A stretch of 64,000 nt of DNA from Halicephalobus mephisto (lineage: Eukaryota > Nematoda > Chromadorea > Rhabditida > Panagrolaimidae), in NCBI GenBank assembly GCA_009193035.1, contig SWDT01000003.1:124001-188000 (forward strand), in the 5' to 3' direction. The translations under genes and the position numbers were made by a program. This document shows, piece after piece, positions 36,061 to 48,499 of the stretch. Position 1 is the first letter of the stretch, and each line of letters begins with the position of its first letter. The notes under the pieces were generated by a model. That model made no database searches and had not been told where the DNA came from. It saw only the letters and a list, made by a program, of their open reading frames with translations.

Positions 36061-36392
36061 TTATCCCCCGTGATGGACAGATGAATGAATCACAATTTTT
36101 TAAAAAAGAAAAATATTAAGAAAGAACAGCTGACGCGTGCTGGAAAATATTCAAAAATCGGTTTGGCGAAATGCGTCCAACGGAAGTTGCATCAGTCGAT
36201 GACAGAGATTCCTCGGACAAACCCGACAAGTTTGTTCTTGTTATTTCAAAATTTGCGAACTCCGCCCGTTAAGTGTTAATTTTCTGGACTTTTTTAAACG
36301 GAAAAACAGGTACACTTGCGGAATATCAGCAAGTGTAACTTGTCCTGGCATATTTCATCATAACCGAATTTCAAGTTTCGCCGTCGACAACG

Positions 36393-39300
36393 ATGTCGGG
36401 TACTATTCCACAATTGAGCGGCTCTGGTGATCATCGTAAGTTCATATATCGATTTATTTTTAGGTAAATGCATTTTAGGTAAAAACACCCGAAATGACTC
36501 CCAAGAACCCCTCAAGAGATTCACCGACGCTAAAATGCAGATGAGGGACGTTTACAACAGCTTGGAAGAGTGCGTCCACGATTTGGCCAAATTTTACGCA
36601 GGTTAGGATTTATTTTTATACATTTCTTAATTAATTTTCATATATTTTCATCAACTTTCAATTATAACCATAGAAGTCCGTTTTCGATTAGAATTAATTT
36701 TTATACATTTCTTAATTAATTTTCATATATTTTCATCAACTTTCAATTATAACCATAGAAATCCGTTTTCGATTAGAATTAATTTTTATACATTTCTTAA
36801 TCAATTTTCATATATTTTCATCAACTTTCAATTATAACCATAGAAGTCCGTTTTCGATTAGAATTAATTTTTATACATTTCTTAATTAATTTTCATATAT
36901 TTTCATTAACTTTCAATTACAATCACGGAAGTTCGTTTTCGACAATGTATTTTTGATGTTTATTATATATTTTTTAATATTCTATATAATTTATGTGTAA
37001 TCATTCATTTCCAAAGATGGGTGATTTTTTTGCACTTTATATGATCTTGATTTCGAAGTTTATTGATTTTCTTAGAAGATATTTTAAAAATATTAATTGC
37101 AAAATAGCGAAATTCACGTAGAATCAAAAATCTTGTGTAATGTACTTTAATTTTTGAAGTGTCCTGGAAATTCGCTTCGAAACAATTTTGTAAAAACGTT
37201 TATTTCTGGTTTTTATAATATTAATAATTACGAAGTTGCACAAGTTGCAAAACATCGAAATTCAAAATTGTCACGTAGACACTTTAGCTGCTAACAAGTT
37301 CCAAAAACTCCTAGGCGATTTGTTTAAAGTTTTCATATAACTTTCTATAACAATATAGTTACTAAAAAATGTAAAATTACGAAATTACCACGTAGTCTAC
37401 TTTTGGAAATCCATTTTTGATCCTTATAATACTGATTTTTAATTATTTTCAGATGGGGAGGATCCGAAGAAGTTTGTTCCGGAAAAAGAAATCGCAGAAG
37501 TTCGGAAATTTGAAGATTCCATCCAAACAATAAAGGAGATGTTCAATCGCGACAAGATGAAAGTTGTTTTTTTCGGACGAACTAGCAACGGAAAATCCAC
37601 AGTGATCAACGCCATGCTTCACTCCAAAATACTACCTCAAGGACTAGGGCATACCACTGCTTGTTTCTTGCAAGTCGAAGGTGGAGGAGAAAACGAAAAA
37701 TACTTCAAAATGGAAGGAAGTCAAGAAAAAAAATCAATTTCTCGTTTGAACGATCTTGGACATGCTTTGAGTGAAAGTAACAGCAATACTTCAGCCTTAG
37801 GGACTGACAAATTAGTGAATGTTTTCTACCCAAAAGCCAGTTCTAAGCTTCTCCAGAATGAAGTCGTGATTGTAGATAGTCCTGGTGTGGATCTGTCTCC
37901 AGAATTCGACAAATGGATCGACAGACATTGTCTAGATGCTGATGTCTTTGTTCTTGTTTGTAATTCAGAGTCGACTTTGACTCAGGCTGTAAGTTATTTT
38001 AAAATAATTAAATTTAGAATTCTCAATTTTAGAATTTTCCATTTTTATGCATTAGGTTTTTTTTCGAATTATAATAATAAGAATTTTAAATTTAAATATC
38101 AAGTCTTTAAAGGTTTAAAGAGAATGTTGAGATTTATAAATTTAGATTTGGATTTTTAAATTTATTTTTTAAAGTTAGTTGAATTTAAATAGTGTAATTT
38201 TTACAGGAGAAGAACTTCTTTCTTCGTGTGAGCAAGAAACTTTCTCGTCCAAACGTGTTTATTCTTAATAACAGATGGGATGCGTCTTCTGGAGAACCTG
38301 AAAATCAAATTGAACAAGTAAGAAATCAACATATGCAGAGATTTGCTAATTTTTTGGTTGATGAACTCAAGTCCTGTAATAATGTTGATTGCAAAGATCG
38401 TGTTTTTTTTGTTTCTGCTCGTGAAGTCCTAGAAAATCGACTTGAAGCTAAAGGCGAAATTAAAAATGCTTTCAAACAAGAAGGTCATCAGAAAAGAGAT
38501 AAAGAATTTTCTAATTTTGAAACAAGTTTTGAAAAATGTATTTCGAAATCTGCTATTAGAACCAAATTTGAAGCTCACAATAGAAGAGCGAGAGAAATTA
38601 TTTCTGATATGAGGGACAATTTGGATCATGTTACTAATTTGGCTAATAGAGAAAAGTGAGTTTTTAGTTTTTTTTAGGATTTTTGTGGAAAATTAAAATT
38701 ATGGAAATTTTCGAATAAGAATTTTTAAGATTTTTGGGAATTTCATAAAAATTTTTAGAATATTCTACAAGTTAAATTTTTGAAAGTTCTAGAATTTCCT
38801 TGTTTCTAGAATTTTATAATCTGGAAATTTTATGAATTTAGTAGAAGTTAAAGGAAAATTCTGGAATTTTCAGAAATTTAATAAGTTTCTAAAATCTTAT
38901 AATCTGGAAATTTTATGAATTTAGTAGAAGTTAAAGGATAATTCTGTTATTTTTGAGTCTCAGAAATTTTTAGAATCTTTAAAAATTCAAAAGTTGATTC
39001 TAAAACTCAAAAATTTAATAAAAAAGTTTTAGAATCTTGTAAATGTTTAAAATCAATGTAGCATTCTGCTGAAAATTCCTAAAACTAATATCTGGAATTA
39101 TTTTGAAAATTCCTCTCGAAATTACTTTTTAATTGTGTTTTTTATGTGGGTATTATTTTTGATTTTTAGGCAAAGATTAAAGCTGGATTTTGAGCTGAAG
39201 AACAAGGAGTTTCTGGACTGTAGAAAGAACTTTGCTCAATTTGAACAACGTTACAGAGAACAACAACAAGGAATTCGTCAAGAAGTCCATTTGAAGGTGT

Positions 39301-40313
39301 CTGCAGATTTCCACGAAGAAATCGAAAGACTTGTATCTGTGATTGACAGATTCAATGATGCCTTTTATGACGATATAAACAAAATTGCCGCATATAAGGA
39401 ACGTTTAGCCTTGTATGTTGACAAATGTGTTACAGAAAACCTTCAAGATAAGTGCAGTGGTGGATTAATGGCTAGAATTTGGCAACTTGAAAACGAACTT
39501 TATCGTGAGTTTTTTAAAGGAAAGTAAATTTAAAATATTTTTTTAGAAAGTGTATCTGAAATTATTGGGACTGAATACACGAAAGATTTGGAAATTGCAT
39601 GGAAATACAAGCATCCGTTTAAATTTGTTGTGACAATTAATGTTCCTCAACTTGTGGAAGATTTTCAAGAAGATTTGGAGTTTAGATTTAGTCTTGGAAT
39701 TACGTCTATTATTAGAAAATTGGTTGCTTATAAGAGTGGTCGTCCGGTTACAAGTATTGGAAGAGATCAGTTTGCAGTGGCATTGAATCCGAATTACAAT
39801 CAAGGACCTGATAGAGCTCAAATAGATGATGAAATGGCTAATATGATATATAAAACAGCATTAATGGTTGCTAATGGAGGTGTTGGAGCTGCACTTGTTG
39901 CTGTATTGGTATATCAAAATGTTGGATGGAAAGTTATTGCTGGTGGTGCTACTTTATATGGTGGTTTATATGTAGTAGAAAGATTAAGATGGAATTCAGC
40001 AGCTAAAGAACAACATTTAAAAGATCAGTTTAGAAGTCATCTTACACAAAAAATGCGACAAGTTGGTAATGTTCATACAGCTCAATGTGAAGCTCAAGTT
40101 ATTAAAGAATTAGAAGGTGTTCATGCTGGTTTACGTGATGTTGTTGGAGGTGTTCATCAACAAATGAAAACAAATTTGGATGCAATTAAGAAAGGTATTG
40201 ATCAAGTTGAAGATTTTCTTAAAGGAATTGTGTCTATCAAGAATAAGTCTACTTTCTTAAACACTAGTTTGGAAGCTTTTGCAACCAAGTTCTTGGCACC
40301 TGATTCGCCGTGA
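36393..40313 (+). CDS. fzo-1: Mitofusin, mitochondrial outer-membrane fusion GTPase
   Basis: Exons 36393-36435, 36479-36601, 37453-37988, 38207-38655, 39170-39504 and 39547-40313 give 750 residues. FZO-1 is a dynamin-related GTPase that tethers and fuses mitochondrial outer membranes. The N-terminal helix includes EPLKRFTDAKMQMRDVY. GTPase motifs are G1 GRTSNGKST (from 97), G2 Thr in GLGHTTACF, G3 DSPGVD (197-202) and G4 NNRWD (255-259). A coiled-coil HR1 region follows in exon 4 and 5. Two short membrane spans lie at about 595-641 (MVANGGVGAALVAVLVYQ, then VIAGGATLYGGLYVV), and HR2 is at the C-terminus. Exon 2 has two in-frame acceptors 15 bp apart, at 36464 and 36479, adding or removing five residues. 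Its 3' end faces rpn-9 with 149 bp between stops. Confidence 0.96.
36605..36950. repeat. 85-bp tandem repeat, four copies, in fzo-1 intron 2
   Basis: CATTTCTTAATTAATTTTCA recurs at 36621, 36706, 36791 and 36876, an exact 85-bp period, with ACCATAGAAGTCCGTTTTCG in each unit. Near-identity shows recent amplification. Confidence 0.9.
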
Positions 40314-40462
40314 GAACTTATTAGGATCTTGTTTATTTTCAATTTTTGTAGTTTTCGTTTAAATGATAGTACCCACGTTTGAGAATAGGAGTAAAGAACT
40401 TCATAAAATTATTTACCCAAAAAATTAATTACTCACAGTAATTCAACAGTGCACAGAATAAA

Positions 40463-41679
40463 TTAACTCTTCATGAGGATCTCCTTGGCGTTCTCTCTGA
40501 CGATTGCTTCCATTGCTTCAACATCGGATCTCCAGGTGCCGACACGTTCGGACATTTGGAAGATTTGAGCGGGAGAGAGGACACGAGGTTGGACCCAAGT
40601 TACGTTGACGGTATGATTGACTTGGTCGATTGATCCTTTGATAAGTCCGCGACTTAAGGCTTTCATGACCAAGTATTCGACTTTGTTGACATCGATCAAG
40701 GCTTTCTGGGAGATTTCATTGAAGGTAATATGGCGTTCCTTGGAATTACGTCCGAGAGCGATCTCCATCAAACAGAGAAGCCGGATTTTGTTCTCCAGGT
40801 TTTCCTTGTTGGTTTTGATGTCGGTCCAAGCTCCCCATTTGGATTCGTACTCACGGAATTTCACCAGATCTCCAGCATTGAAGGAGAAGAGGACGTCGAT
40901 CAGCCATTGTTCGTTGCTTCCTTTCAGTGACTCTAGAATTGGATGAGCTAGAAGTTCTCCGAAATTGTAGATGTTCTCTCCAAGAAGAGCGGCAAATCCG
41001 AGCAGCATGGCTTGATCGTGTCTTTCTTCCTGAGAAAGTCGTTGAGCGTCTTCGCATCCGAGGTAACGGAGGGCTTCCCGGTAGTATCCGGCGTGATTTC
41101 CGACTTCCTTCAAATAAACAGAAGATACCTTGTAAAACGGAGCATGAACAGGTGTAACACCGACTAAATCATCAATTTCCTTCTGTGTTTCCTCGATCAA
41201 TTGACGAACATCGGCGATGTCGATGACGGCACCGTTGGGGTCCTTGTTGGCCAACATTAGCTCGATAATTCCGCTGGAGACTCGGATAGCAGCTTGTTTG
41301 TCCTTCTTGACGATGTCCTTCACCTTCTGGAGGAATTCCAAAGCAGCTTTCCTGTCATTCTGGAAGATCTGTCTAGCAACAGGCATCACGATCTCGGCCA
41401 ACTGGAGGAGGTTGACTCTGAACTCGAGGTCAGAAATGAAGTTATCATAGAACTCCTTCAAGTCAACGCCTTCTGCGAAAACAGGGTTGTAGACTTGTTT
41501 CCGTAGTTCTGTTGTCAATTGATGCCATACTCTGGAAGAAAATTATATATCGAAAGACCTACGAGAGGGACTTACTTCTTGGTGTACAAATTTTCGAAAA
41601 TCTGAAAAATTTCAGCGACTTGTGGGTTTCTGGCACTGCCTTTCTTCTGAGCGAGGTACTTCTCAACCTTGTCTGACAT
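40463..41679 (-). CDS. rpn-9: 26S proteasome lid subunit Rpn9 (PSMD13)
   Basis: Exons 41679-41576 and 41531-40463 give 390 residues, matching the family. Rpn9 is a PCI-domain scaffold subunit of the 19S lid. Diagnostic parts are the N-terminal EIFENLYTKKVWHQL-like join across the intron (QIFENLYTKK then VWHQL), and GVTPVHAPFYKVSSVYLK with NHAGYYREALRYLGC. LLGFAALLGENIYNFGELLAHP and the C-terminal winged helix ITFNEISQKALIDVNKVEYL follow. The codon use is noticeably less A+T-rich than in neighbouring genes, as expected for a highly expressed gene. The ATG is 210 bp from the start of a divergent gene, which suggests a shared promoter. Confidence 0.96.
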
Positions 41680-41889
41680 CTTCAAGCAGTAATAAAGACG
41701 AGGATACGGTAGAAATGAAGACAAATGTCGAACAAGAATGAAATCCAAAAATCATCAAAATCGAAAATGACGGACCGAAATTCGTGTCGGGAGTACTTTC
41801 GGCGGGAAGCGCGGAATTCATTTTCGAACCTAGCTTCCTCTGATTCTACCGTAATTCTTTCTTCTTTATTCCTGTTGGATTCCACCGTA
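41680..41889. promoter_or_regulatory. Putative bidirectional promoter, rpn-9 / unknown gene
   Basis: Only 210 bp separate the start codons of rpn-9 (minus) and the gene at 41890 (plus). The region contains CTACCGTAATTCTTTC, TCCACCGTAATG and CGGTAGAAATGAAG, where short CTACCGTA/CGGTAG words recur. No TATA-like box stands out. Confidence 0.35.
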
Positions 41890-42566
41890 ATGAACCAGAA
41901 ACGACCTCACGACGAAACCCCGAAGTCAGACAGAAGGCCGAAAAAAGCCGTGAAAGGCACTCCGTCGGAACTCCCGCCCCTGCCCCCGGCGCCCTACACC
42001 CGACCCAAGGCCGTCATTTCTGATGTTGTATGTTTTTTGTTTTTAAATTTCATATATTGATTTTGTTTCAGAGTGGGATACTGTCACCGAGACACGATAT
42101 AGGGAAACGGAAAGGCCGCAAATCCCTGTCTAAGGTCAATTCTGAAGAATTTCGGAAAAAACAATGCCAAACTTTGCTTCAGCGTATTCAGGACAATATC
42201 ATCTTGGAGAAAAAGAACATGGACACCTACCAGCAGATTATTCAGGAATTTTCGTTCCGTAGGTCTGCGTTAAAGACGGATTACGAGAGGATTATGAAAG
42301 ATTCTGGAGAGCTAGTCAATTCTGAAGTCGATTTTTCGACCTTAGCCACAGTCGGATACATTGGTGAATTATTTTCCTTATTAACTATACCATTTTGTGA
42401 CGAAAGTGAATTTGATGTTGATCCTGAAGTCTTCGCGAAAGCAAATCTGGCCGAGAAGACGGATTCTGAAAACAGAGACCTCCTCAACCTCCTTCAATCT
42501 GACCTAAACGACGGTCTGACTCGTTCTCGACGTCAATTGGATATACTTAACAACTTTATTCGATAA
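41890..42566 (+). CDS. Small basic coiled-coil protein, unknown
   Basis: Exons 41890-42027 and 42072-42566 give 210 residues; the intron is 44 bp. The frame is also open upstream to an ATG at 41725, but the start at 41890 leaves an ordinary promoter. The N-terminus is basic, disordered and Pro-rich (SELPPLPPAPYTRPK), then comes a KRKGRKSLSK phosphosite-like motif. A helical region (CQTLLQRIQDNIILEKKNM and onward) and a C-terminal amphipathic helix (LLNLLQSDLNDGLTRSRRQL) complete it. The arrangement of a KRKxRKS motif before coiled coil recalls small nuclear or kinetochore proteins such as Dsn1/KNL-3, but I have no sequence match that would support that name. AATAAA follows about 60 bp after the stop. 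Confidence 0.7.
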
Positions 42567-43951
42567 CTTACATTATTTGTTATGTGATTTTTGTGCCAAT
42601 TTTGAATTTTTGGTGCTGATTCACTCAATAAATTTGTTAGCATATTATTTTCGGAATGTTTAAAAATAATAACAAGGTTAATTTCCAAGTTTTATTCATA
42701 CTTAGACAGGAAATAACAAGAATCATCAATGAAAAAGGTGGATTTTGTTGCAAATGTTGTAATTTAAAAAATGATGATTTTTGAATTCCCGCGTAGGAGC
42801 GAGTAAGAGTGAAAAATGGAAAAACTGGTGATTTTTATTAACATCTCGCTTTTCATCGTTATTTTAGGATAGTTCTAATAATTCTTATTCAAGTAATTTC
42901 GTAAAAAATTTTAATTTTAATTTTAATAATAATAGTGATTTTGGAAGTTTTTGAATTCCCGCGTAAGAGTGAAAAACGGAAAAACTGGTAAGTTGCTGCA
43001 AAAACTTATTTTTTATTTTTTACAAATAATTTTGAAAATCCATATTGAAACTGTTTTTAAAAATATTTGTAATTTTTTGGAATTTTTAAATTTCCACGAA
43101 AAACTGATTTTTTTAAATTAAAAAATAGTAATTTTAATTTTTATAAAAATTTAAAAAATTGCAGAAATCACAGAAATTTACACCGGGAAAATTTCGTAAT
43201 AAAATTTGTTTTTAATTTAAAAAATTATATGACATTCGTGTTTTTATGGTTGCCGTGTGACTATCGAGTTTTTTTAAACTTTCGTTTTTATTTACATTAA
43301 AAGTTTAAGTTTTATTTTTTTACACAAAATACTTGTTGAAAGAAAAAAAATATTTAAAATTTGGAAATTAATTTTTATATGGAAAATGTTTATTAAAATG
43401 AAAACTTTCGAAATTTTTATATGAAAGATTTTTATTAAAATAAGAAAATTTAGTTTAATTTTTATATAAAAATCTTTATTAAAATGAAAAACTTTAAAAA
43501 TTAATTTTTATATGGAAAATCTTTATTAAAATAAGAAAATTTAGTTTAACGTTTATATGAAAGGTTTTTATTAAAATGAAAAACTTTGAAAATTAATTTT
43601 TATATGGAGAATCTTTTTTAAAATGAGAAAATTTAGTTTAACTTTTATATGGAAAATCTTTTTTTAAAATAAGAAAATTTAGTTTAATTTTTATATAAAA
43701 ATCTTTTTTAAAATGAAAAACTTTGAAAATTAATTTTTATATGGAGAATTTAATTTAACTTTTATGCGCAAAATGCCCGAGAACGGTGTTGTCAGCGAGT
43801 CATCGTTTTTGTTTGTCGATCGATCTCGGTCGATTTTCCGAAGTGAATCTTTTATGCTTTGCTCTTTTTAGATGTACAATCTATAGCTTATTTCGTTATC
43901 AATGTTGTTTTTCTCGATTGAGTCTTATAATGGTGTTTTTTCAGATCGAAG
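42567..43951. repeat. Intergenic repeats, ~45-bp unit at 43330-43770
   Basis: Ten or so units of TTAATTTTTATATGGAAAAT followed by CTTTATTAAAATGAAAAACT lie at 43330-43770. At 42785 and 42955 are two copies of GAATTCCCGCG..AAGAGTGAAAAA, a motif also present inverted at 34440-34490. No gene is visible in this 1.4-kb gap; its last part must hold the promoter of the SDR gene. Confidence 0.6.
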
Positions 43952-45551
43952 ATGACCGAAGTCATGACTCCGAAAGATGAACCTGTTTATCACAGGAAAT
44001 ATGGATCTAGAACTGATGCTCTGGAAGTCTTGAAGGATCTGGATTTGTCGGATAAAACCATCCTCATAACTGGCACTACTGCTGGAATCGGGACGGAAAC
44101 CGCGAGGTCCCTCGCTCTCAAGGGCGCCCACGTCGTCATGGCCAACAGAAACATCGTCCAATCGGAACAACTTCGGGATAAAATTTACGCAGAATACACA
44201 TTAGTAAGTATAGTTCAATATTCATATATGAAATTTTTTTTTCAGCCGGAAAAAAGAAATAATATCGACCTCATCCACATGGATCTGACTTCGCTCCAGT
44301 CAGTCCAAGCCGCGGCGAAGGAGTTCATCGCTCACGGCTGGCCGCTGCATGTCCTTATTCTCAACGCTGGTGTCATCAGTCCACCGTCGAAAACGACAAT
44401 CGATGGATACGAATCCACTTTCGGAATTAACCATTTAGGTCATTTTTATTTGACTTATCTTCTTTTGGAAAAACTTCGAGAAAATTCCCCAAGCAGAATC
44501 GTAATTGTTTCGAGTCATTCTCATGGACATTCCAGAATTCCCCCTGCTCTGCCAGTAAATGAGAAATTGAATAAGTTGATCCCGGATCCGACGACTTCCG
44601 AAATAGCATACACCCTGTACGCCTATTCTAAGCTATGCAACGTTCTCATGGGAATGAAACTCCACAGAGAAGAATTCAAAAATGGAATTCACACGTACGT
44701 CCTCCATCCAGGTTCAATGATTGGAACAAGTGAGTTTAAATTTTGCATAATTATTAATTTCTTCAGTCGATTGGAATAGTTACTTTTTCGGGCAATTCAG
44801 ACAGGGAAAATATCCCATTGCTAAGATTAGGAATGAGAAGAATACTGCAAATTTCAACAAATAAGGCACAATGTATATATGCTGCACAACAGATAACCAA
44901 AAGTTATTCTTGTCCTACAGTATTCTAGGCTCCCTGATACTAAGGCTATCTCTTCAGGTCCTCTCTATTATAGTTTCTGTTTCAACATAGTACATTTGAG
45001 AATTTCATTAATTTTCTACAGTATTCTAGGCTTCCTGATACTCAGGCTATCTCTTCAGGTCCTCTCTATTATAGTTTCTGTTTCAACATCTGTATAAGTT
45101 TCAGCATAGTACATTTGAGAATTTCATTCATTTTCTACAGTATTCTAGGCTCTCTGATACTAAGGCTATCTCTTCAGGTCCTCTCTATTATAGTTTCTGT
45201 TTCAATATGGCACATTTAAGAATTTTGATTCAGAAATTAGAAAATTTAAAACGTTATAAAACTACAAACTACTTTTTAATTTCAGGCATTTCTCGGAATT
45301 ACGGTATTATTGGGAAAATTGGAAATATTTTAACGAAGCCATTTACGAAAACTCTCCAACAAGGTGCTGCAACTACAGTATACTGTGCTGTTTCTCCTGA
45401 TGTTGCTGATGCTAGTGGGAAATATTATGAATCTTGTTGGGATGATGAAAAAGCACTCCAGAAGAACCTTGCTCATGACGAAGAATTGCAAGATGGTCTT
45501 TGGAATAAGTCCCTAGAATTTATCAAGAAGTTTGAAAATTCTCGTCCTTAA
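43952..45551 (+). CDS. Short-chain dehydrogenase, WWOX/DHRS-like
   Basis: Exons 43952-44203, 44246-44729 and 45286-45551 give 333 residues. It is an NAD(P)-dependent oxidoreductase of the classical SDR family; the substrate is unknown. The cofactor site is TGTTAGIG (40-47) and the downstream NAG is at 124-126. The active site is Ser in IVIVSSHSH (173/174) with Y209-x3-K213 (YAYSK). The C-terminal part, KPFTKTLQQGAATTVYCAVSP followed by GKYYESCW, is the pattern of WWOX and its worm dhs relatives. There is no WW domain, so it is not WWOX itself. The sequence TTTTTTCAGATCGAAG lies before the ATG, so the messenger is probably trans-spliced. It faces a GILT gene tail to tail, with 113 bp between stops. 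Confidence 0.9.
44917..45215. repeat. Three tandem copies of a ~100-118-bp unit in SDR intron 2
   Basis: CTACAGTATTCTAGGCTCCC, GATACTAAGGCTATCTCTTC and AGGTCCTCTCTATTATAG recur at about 44917, 45018 and 45136 with very few changes. The middle copy has an extra TCTGTATAAGTTTCAGC. Confidence 0.9.
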
Positions 45552-45664
45552 ATTTACCTGTTATAAAAATACAGTAAAATTCATGTTTATTATATCAAAG
45601 TTATTTGTGGATTTTTGAAAATTTTATAAAAATTTTTAAATTGAAAAATTTCGAAAAAAAAGGT

Positions 45665-48282
45665 TCAATGACCACGTTTATAACTTATCCATTTTTTAAG
45701 AAGTTCTTTCAAAGCCATTATGTTGAGATTATTAGCATCCAGATTAGGACTGTAATTGTTTATGACAATGTACGGTACTTCGATAATTGGATGAGCGCGA
45801 ATCGTTGAAGTTCTGTGAGCAGCTTGTCGTTGAAGTGCGTTTCCTCTTTCGCTTTGATAACACGTTCTAAAATTTTAAAATTATATATTTTTATAATTCA
45901 TATAATATTAGAAATTTAAAATTTTTTTGAAAATATTTCGAAAGAAGCGCGTTTAGGTTATTGTTTATATGAAGTTAGATGAGAGTCGAAATTTGGCCAG
46001 ATAAATTTACTCGCGCTGATTTTAACCTTATGAAAAGGAATATCTGGTTTAATTTGTGCGTAATGTAGGAATAAATGGTTTATCAAAAGTGATTCGCGCT
46101 GTATTTCACTTGTCAGGAAAGGAATGACTGGTTTAATTTAAGAATGAATGGCTCGTTGACTGGTTTGATCCACACCGAGCAGAGGAATGAATGGTCTATT
46201 GGAATGGCTTGGCAAAAATGACTCGCGTTGTTTTTAAAAAGGAATATTTGGCCTAATTCGCGCCTAAAATAAAAGTAAATTTTTACTAGAACATTTTGCC
46301 AAATTTTTCGTGCGTAAAAATATACAAAAATTTTTACTTGTTTATCTTATTTGTTTTTGCCTTAATTTTTCCATTGATAATTTTCTATAATTCCAATGGA
46401 CTTTGGACAAAGTCCCGATTATTGCTTAAAATACAGTAACTTAAAGCATTAGGAATAGATTAGATATTGTATATTCAATTTAGTGATTTTTATTTTTTTT
46501 AATTTTAAAATTTAAAAAAATTTTTAAACTTTTTATTTTTAAAATTTTAATTTTCTGAGTTTTTTATTTTTAGAATTTTTTAATTTTTAGAATTTTTCGA
46601 GAATTTTAATTTTTAGAATTTTTTAATTTTTAAAGTTTTTTAATTTTTAGAATTTTTTAATTTTTAAAGTTTTTTAATTTTTAGAATTTTTTTGGAAATA
46701 GTTTGATAAAATACTAAAGTACAGTACTTACCTAATTTCGTGGTAATTGTTTCGAATAAATCCGGAACAATGATGCATGGCTTGATCGACATAACTGTTT
46801 GAAAGAGCCCGTTCGAAGCAAATTATGAAAGGAATGGCTTGTTTGACCTTGACGACATCAATGACGCAACTCATGAGTCTGTTAGCATCACATTCTTTTT
46901 GACCGTGATTACAGGATATTTGTCCGGTCTGAATTAGGTAAATTAGAAATTTCGAAAATGAAAAATTAAAAAAATTTTTAAATTTCTATAAAAAAATTAA
47001 AAAATGTTAATTTTTATCTTTATTGATTCTAATTTATTATTTTAAAATAATTCTGCAAAATTTTTATTGTAATTTTTAAATTTTTGTGCAAAATTAACGA
47101 TTTTTGTAAAATTATAAAACAATAATTTTAGAAATTATCAAAAAATAATTTAAAAAAAATTTTTTTTATATTTTAGAAATTATCAAAAAATAATTTAAAA
47201 ATTTTGGATATTTTAGAAAACTGTTTTGAAATCACTTTCAAAAAATAAATTTTTGACTTTTTACAGTAATTTTGAACTACTGTACAGCAGTTGTTCTCCT
47301 TATTTCGTGAGGTTCATAAATTTCTTTCGTTTTTATGTTTTTTGGTAGTTAAGTTAAATTAATATTTCAATAAAGTGAAAAATTAATTTTAAAAAAAAAA
47401 ACTTTGAAATCAGCGCGAATTAAAGAGGATAACTGCCAAGGGGGGTAACTGTCACTGAAAAGCAATAGTTTCTGGGGGTAACTGCTATTAGAGAACAATT
47501 GCTGGTGGGGGTAACTGTCATTGAACAGAAATCGTTTCTGGAGGGCAACTGCTGGTGGAGGTAACTATCGCTAAAGAGCAATTACCAATAGGGGTAACTG
47601 TCATTGAACAGCAATCGTTTTTGGAGGATAACTGTTACTAAGAAGTAATTGTCTCTGGGGAGCAATCATTTCTAGGGGGTAGTTATCACCAAGGAGTAAC
47701 TATCAATAGAAGCAACTACAACTAAGAAGCAACTATCAATGGGGGTAATTGTCATTAAGGAGTAACTACCACTGGGGAGTAACTATCAATAGGAGCAACT
47801 ACCATTAAGTAGTAATTATCAATAGGAGCAACTATCAATAGGGGTAATCACCACTAAGTAGTAATTATCAATAGGAACAACTACCACTAAATAGTAACTA
47901 TCAATGGGGGGTAACTACCACTAGGGAACAATTGTTTCTGGGGAGCAACTGCTGATGAGAGATATCTGTCGTACAGTGATTTTAAACAAACCCTGAGTAA
48001 TCTGCTGTTTCCCCATGGAACCATTTCGAGCTCCACTTGACCTCTGAATTGGTTGTACAGATTTCCAAGATGATTAGTGATAAAATTCTGGCAAAAAGGA
48101 CAAAGAGCTTCGTACATCAATGTCACTTTTATCGGACTTCGATCAGTTTTAAAAGCATGACATTGATGAACAACATTGCATTTTTGAGCAATTTCATAAC
48201 TATCACACCAAAAATCAGGTGGAATATTACATCCATTTACAGTAATGATAAAATACAACAAAAAAATAAATTTAGAAATCAT
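45665..48282 (-). CDS. GILT-family lysosomal thiol reductase
   Basis: Exons 48282-47992, 46928-46732 and 45866-45665 give 229 residues. GILT enzymes reduce protein disulfides at acid pH in lysosomes or outside cells. Residues 1-17 are a signal peptide. VTLMYEALCPFCQNFI holds the active-site C61-x2-C64. The family signature appears as CNHGQKEC at 103-110. C-terminal elements are CVIDV, ICFERAL, CSGFIRN, CYQSERGNALQRQAAHRT and HPIIEVPYIVINN. The usual Pro-Trp before the final strand is Pro-Tyr here. All splice junctions keep frame. Intron 1 is 1.06 kb and contains a G+C-richer minisatellite that is odd for this region. Confidence 0.92.
47420..47965. repeat. GGGGTAACTG minisatellite in GILT intron 1
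   Basis: About 16 units of 30-38 bp with the words GGGGGTAACTGTCA, TTGAACAGCAATCGTTTCTGG and GGAGCAACT. The strand asymmetry is strong: G-rich on plus, C-rich on the GILT transcript. Its composition differs sharply from the flanking A+T-rich intron. Confidence 0.85.
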
Positions 48283-48499
48283 TTTAAATTTTTTTAGACA
48301 GGCACTGCCAGCAACTGCTAAAAGATTTTTTTCAATAAGCGACTAGTTGATGAGTTTGTTCTTTGGCAGACCAGATTTCACGAAAATTGCATTATTAGTT
48401 AGCGAAGAAAATTGGAAGCAAATGTCGATAATGTCCTTCGAATTAAAAACACGGTTAATTAGTTTTTAAAAAAAGTGGAAAAAGGGATTTTGTGACAGA

